Shown: one piece after another, positions 5,257-6,925 of the stretch | How positions within the stretch are numbered: the first letter of the stretch is position 1 | Layout: each line of letters starts with the position of its first letter | Source: an uncultured Lachnospiraceae bacterium | Lineage (GTDB): Bacteria > Bacillota > Clostridia > Lachnospirales > Lachnospiraceae | Direction of reading: 5' to 3' | NCBI GenBank assembly: GCA_910577065.1 | Contig: CAJTLD010000133.1 | Span: forward strand, 1 to 6,925 | Length of the DNA: 6,925 nucleotides | Program-made: the position numbers and the translations under genes | The notes under the pieces: generated by a model | Told to the model about the DNA's origin: nothing | The model's database searches: none | What the model saw: only the letters and a program-made list of their open reading frames with translations

Positions 5257-6747
5257 ATGGAAATCATAAGGAACTTCCCCTGCCTGTCCATTTTGCTTGC
5301 GATGTTTTCGGCGATTATCAGTTCGGCGCTAAAAGGCGCGGGGGCGCGGCGGCTGAATACGTTTGTCGTAACGGCGGTCGGGGTATTGTCGGCCTGTACG
5401 CTTTATTTTACGCATGTTACGGGCAAAAGCTATGTCTATGTGATGGGGCATTTTCCGGCGCCGCTTGGAAACGAGATCCGGTTCGGGACGCTTGAGGCCG
5501 GGATGGCTTTGTTTTTTTGCGTGATTATGCTGTTTTCTTTAAACGGCGGGCGGGAGAAAATCCGGCTGGAAATCGATCCGGGCAAGGAAAATCTTTACTA
5601 TATTATGGTAGATTTGCTTTTGAGCTCTTTGCTTGCGCTGGTGTATACGAACGACTTGTTTACGGCGTATGTGTTTGTGGAAATCAATACGATTGCGGCG
5701 TGCGGGCTGATTATGATTATGGAAAGCGGGCGCGCGATTGAGGCGGCGACGCGGTATATGATTATGAGCCTGCTCGGATCGGGCCTGTTTTTGATTGGGC
5801 TTTGTATGCTTTATGATATGACGGGGCATCTTCTGATGAGCAATGTGCAGGAGAGCGTGCGGCAGATTGCGGCGGAAGGGTCTTATATGATCCCGCTTCT
5901 GGTTACGATTGCGCTGATGGTGGTCGGGCTGGCGATTAAGAGCGCGCTGTTCCCGTTCCATGCGTGGCTGCCGGACGCATACGGGTATTCTACGGTATCT
6001 TCTGCGGCGATGCTTTCAAGCCTGGTGTCGAAGGGGTATATTTTTTTGCTGATTAAAATTATTTACCGCGTGATCGGGTTTGATATTTTTGTGCAGAGCC
6101 GGATTATCAACGTGCTGTTTGTGTTCGGGCTGGCCGGGATGATTATGGGCTCGACGAGCGCCATTCGGGAAAATGATATCCGCAGGATGATTTCGTATTC
6201 TTCGGTGGCGCAGATCGGGTATATTTATATGGGCTTCGGGCTTGGTACGACGGCCGGGATGGTGGCGTCTGTGTTTCATATTTTAGCCCATGCGGCGACG
6301 AAGTCGCTGCTGTTTGTTTCGGGTGTGGGGCTTACGGATGTGGCGGATGACAATAAGCAGTTTATCGAACTGACCGGGGCGGCGTACCGCAATGTATGCG
6401 CGGGGCTGGCGTTTACGGTCGGGGCGCTTTCTATGGTCGGGATTCCGCTGTTTTCGGGGTTTATCAGCAAGCTTTTGTTTTCGCAGGCAGCGGTGCAGAG
6501 CAATTTGAAGATGCTGCCGGCGCTGATTGTGCTGGCGATTAGTACGGTGTTGAATACGATTTATTTTATGAAGACGGTGATCCGTATTTATACGCCGATT
6601 AAGAGCGGGTATCCGTCGGTGTTTGCAAAGGATCATCCGCTGTATGCGCTGACGCTTTTGTGTTTTGTGGCGCTGAATATTGTGCTTGGGATGTGTTCGC
6701 AGCCGATTGCGGACTGGATTACGCAGGGGCTTTCTGTGTTTGCTTAA
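5257..6747 (+). CDS. mrpD: cation/H+ antiporter subunit D (MrpD/MbhH, NuoN/NuoM-like)
   Basis: A 496-residue protein, normal for MrpD, with about 14 membrane helices (PF00361 family). Ion-pathway residues of the complex I antiporter subunits are present: the helix-5 Glu E142 in VFVEINTIAACG (140-151), the helix-7 Lys K228 in AIKSALFPFHAWLPD (226-240), K259 in SSLVSKGY, H345 and K349 in HAATKSLLF (345-353), and K405 in GIPLFSGFISKL (396-407). NDIRRMISYSSVAQIGY (306-322) is the conserved 'NDiKRllAYSSvsQiGY' loop with Arg for the usual Lys. AYGYSTVSSA (241-250) departs from the common 'AHa.AP.pvSA'. GAAGGG (5244-5249) lies seven bases before the ATG. By homology it carries out or couples proton/cation translocation. 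MrpD is the best label from gene order; NuoM- or NuoN-like labels describe the same fold. Confidence 0.92.
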   Translation: MEIIRNFPCLSILLAMFSAIISSALKGAGARRLNTFVVTAVGVLSACTLYFTHVTGKSYVYVMGHFPAPLGNEIRFGTLEAGMALFFCVIMLFSLNGGREKIRLEIDPGKENLYYIMVDLLLSSLLALVYTNDLFTAYVFVEINTIAACGLIMIMESGRAIEAATRYMIMSLLGSGLFLIGLCMLYDMTGHLLMSNVQESVRQIAAEGSYMIPLLVTIALMVVGLAIKSALFPFHAWLPDAYGYSTVSSAAMLSSLVSKGYIFLLIKIIYRVIGFDIFVQSRIINVLFVFGLAGMIMGSTSAIRENDIRRMISYSSVAQIGYIYMGFGLGTTAGMVASVFHILAHAATKSLLFVSGVGLTDVADDNKQFIELTGAAYRNVCAGLAFTVGALSMVGIPLFSGFISKLLFSQAAVQSNLKMLPALIVLAISTVLNTIYFMKTVIRIYTPIKSGYPSVFAKDHPLYALTLLCFVALNIVLGMCSQPIADWITQGLSVFA

Positions 6748-6789
6748 AGAGAGCGCGGGGCGTTGGGTTCATTTTTAGGAGGAATCGAA

Positions 6790-6925
6790 ATGGAGCATTG
6801 TCTGCTTTTGCCGGTGTTTTTTCCAATCCTGGCCGGTGTTTTGTTGTTGTTGAAAAGGGATTTTAAGGAGCGCAGGTCGCTTCAGGTTTATACGGGGGCC
6901 GTGCTGGTTTTGGGCGGGGCGTTTG
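6790..6925 (+). CDS. start of another membrane protein, probably a second antiporter-type (MrpD/NuoL-like) subunit
   Basis: An open frame from the ATG at 6790 runs off the window edge after 45 complete codons. A perfect AGGAGG (6777-6782) lies seven bases upstream. The visible N-terminus has one hydrophobic helix starting LLLPVFFPILAGVLLLL (5-21), a short charged loop (KRDFKERRS, 22-30), then the start of a second helix (about 34-45). The 'lP...Pil.g...ll' opening followed by a charged loop is typical of NuoM/NuoN/MrpD-type subunits, but 45 residues cannot settle the family. The 42-base gap after mrpD is much wider than the other junctions in the operon. Transcription with the operon is likely, since no terminator is seen in the gap. 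Confidence 0.65.
   Translation, partial: MEHCLLLPVFFPILAGVLLLLKRDFKERRSLQVYTGAVLVLGGAF

Noticed and set aside
4532..5961. Long minus-strand open frames opposite the antiporter genes (for example 4532-4903 and 5539-5961)
   Set aside because: They encode Arg/His/Gln-rich sequences typical of the complement of G/T-rich membrane-protein genes. They have no domain and lie entirely within well-supported genes.
1..6925. CRISPR arrays, tRNA or rRNA genes, insertion sequences
   Set aside because: No regularly spaced direct repeats, no tRNA or rRNA-like segments and no terminal inverted repeats with a transposase gene were found by reading both strands.

Overview
The window looks like a chromosome segment from a Gram-positive anaerobe of the Clostridia, most likely Lachnospiraceae or a relative. 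This is inferred from strong AGGAGG-type ribosome binding sites, tightly overlapping genes, and protein sequences that read like clostridial family members. No database search was possible.

Left part (1-1291). The window opens inside the last 48 codons of a gene whose tail resembles those of Rpn/PD-(D/E)XK nuclease-type proteins. Facing it on the minus strand is a complete class I SAM-dependent methyltransferase (175-960). A 331-base AT-rich stretch follows (961-1291). It holds the methyltransferase promoter, several inverted repeats, a cluster of TGCAT motifs and the leader of the next gene.

Middle (1292-2320). A divergently transcribed gene encodes a 342-residue protein with an XRE-like helix-turn-helix N-terminus and ankyrin-like segments. 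It is clearly more AT-rich than its neighbours. Its start codon lies in the stem of a long imperfect hairpin whose apical loop carries the ribosome binding site.

Right part (2476-6925, continuing past the end). This is a compact operon for a multisubunit cation/proton antiporter module, in the order MrpE, MrpF, MrpG, MbhD (DUF4040), a fused MbhE-MrpB, MrpC (NuoK-like), MrpD (NuoN/M-like), then the first 45 codons of another membrane protein that is probably a second antiporter-type subunit. No full-length MrpA is present. Its C-terminal parts occur as the separate MbhD gene and as the N-terminal half of the MrpB fusion. This order matches the antiporter half of the membrane-bound hydrogenase (Mbh) and sulfane reductase (Mbx/Mbs) complexes rather than the standard mrpABCDEFG operon. 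The genes together would build a membrane arm exchanging H+ for Na+. Whether a hydrogenase-like or other redox module follows cannot be seen here.

Across the methyltransferase and the antiporter operon the plus strand is rich in G over C whichever strand is coding. This suggests the plus strand is the leading strand of replication.
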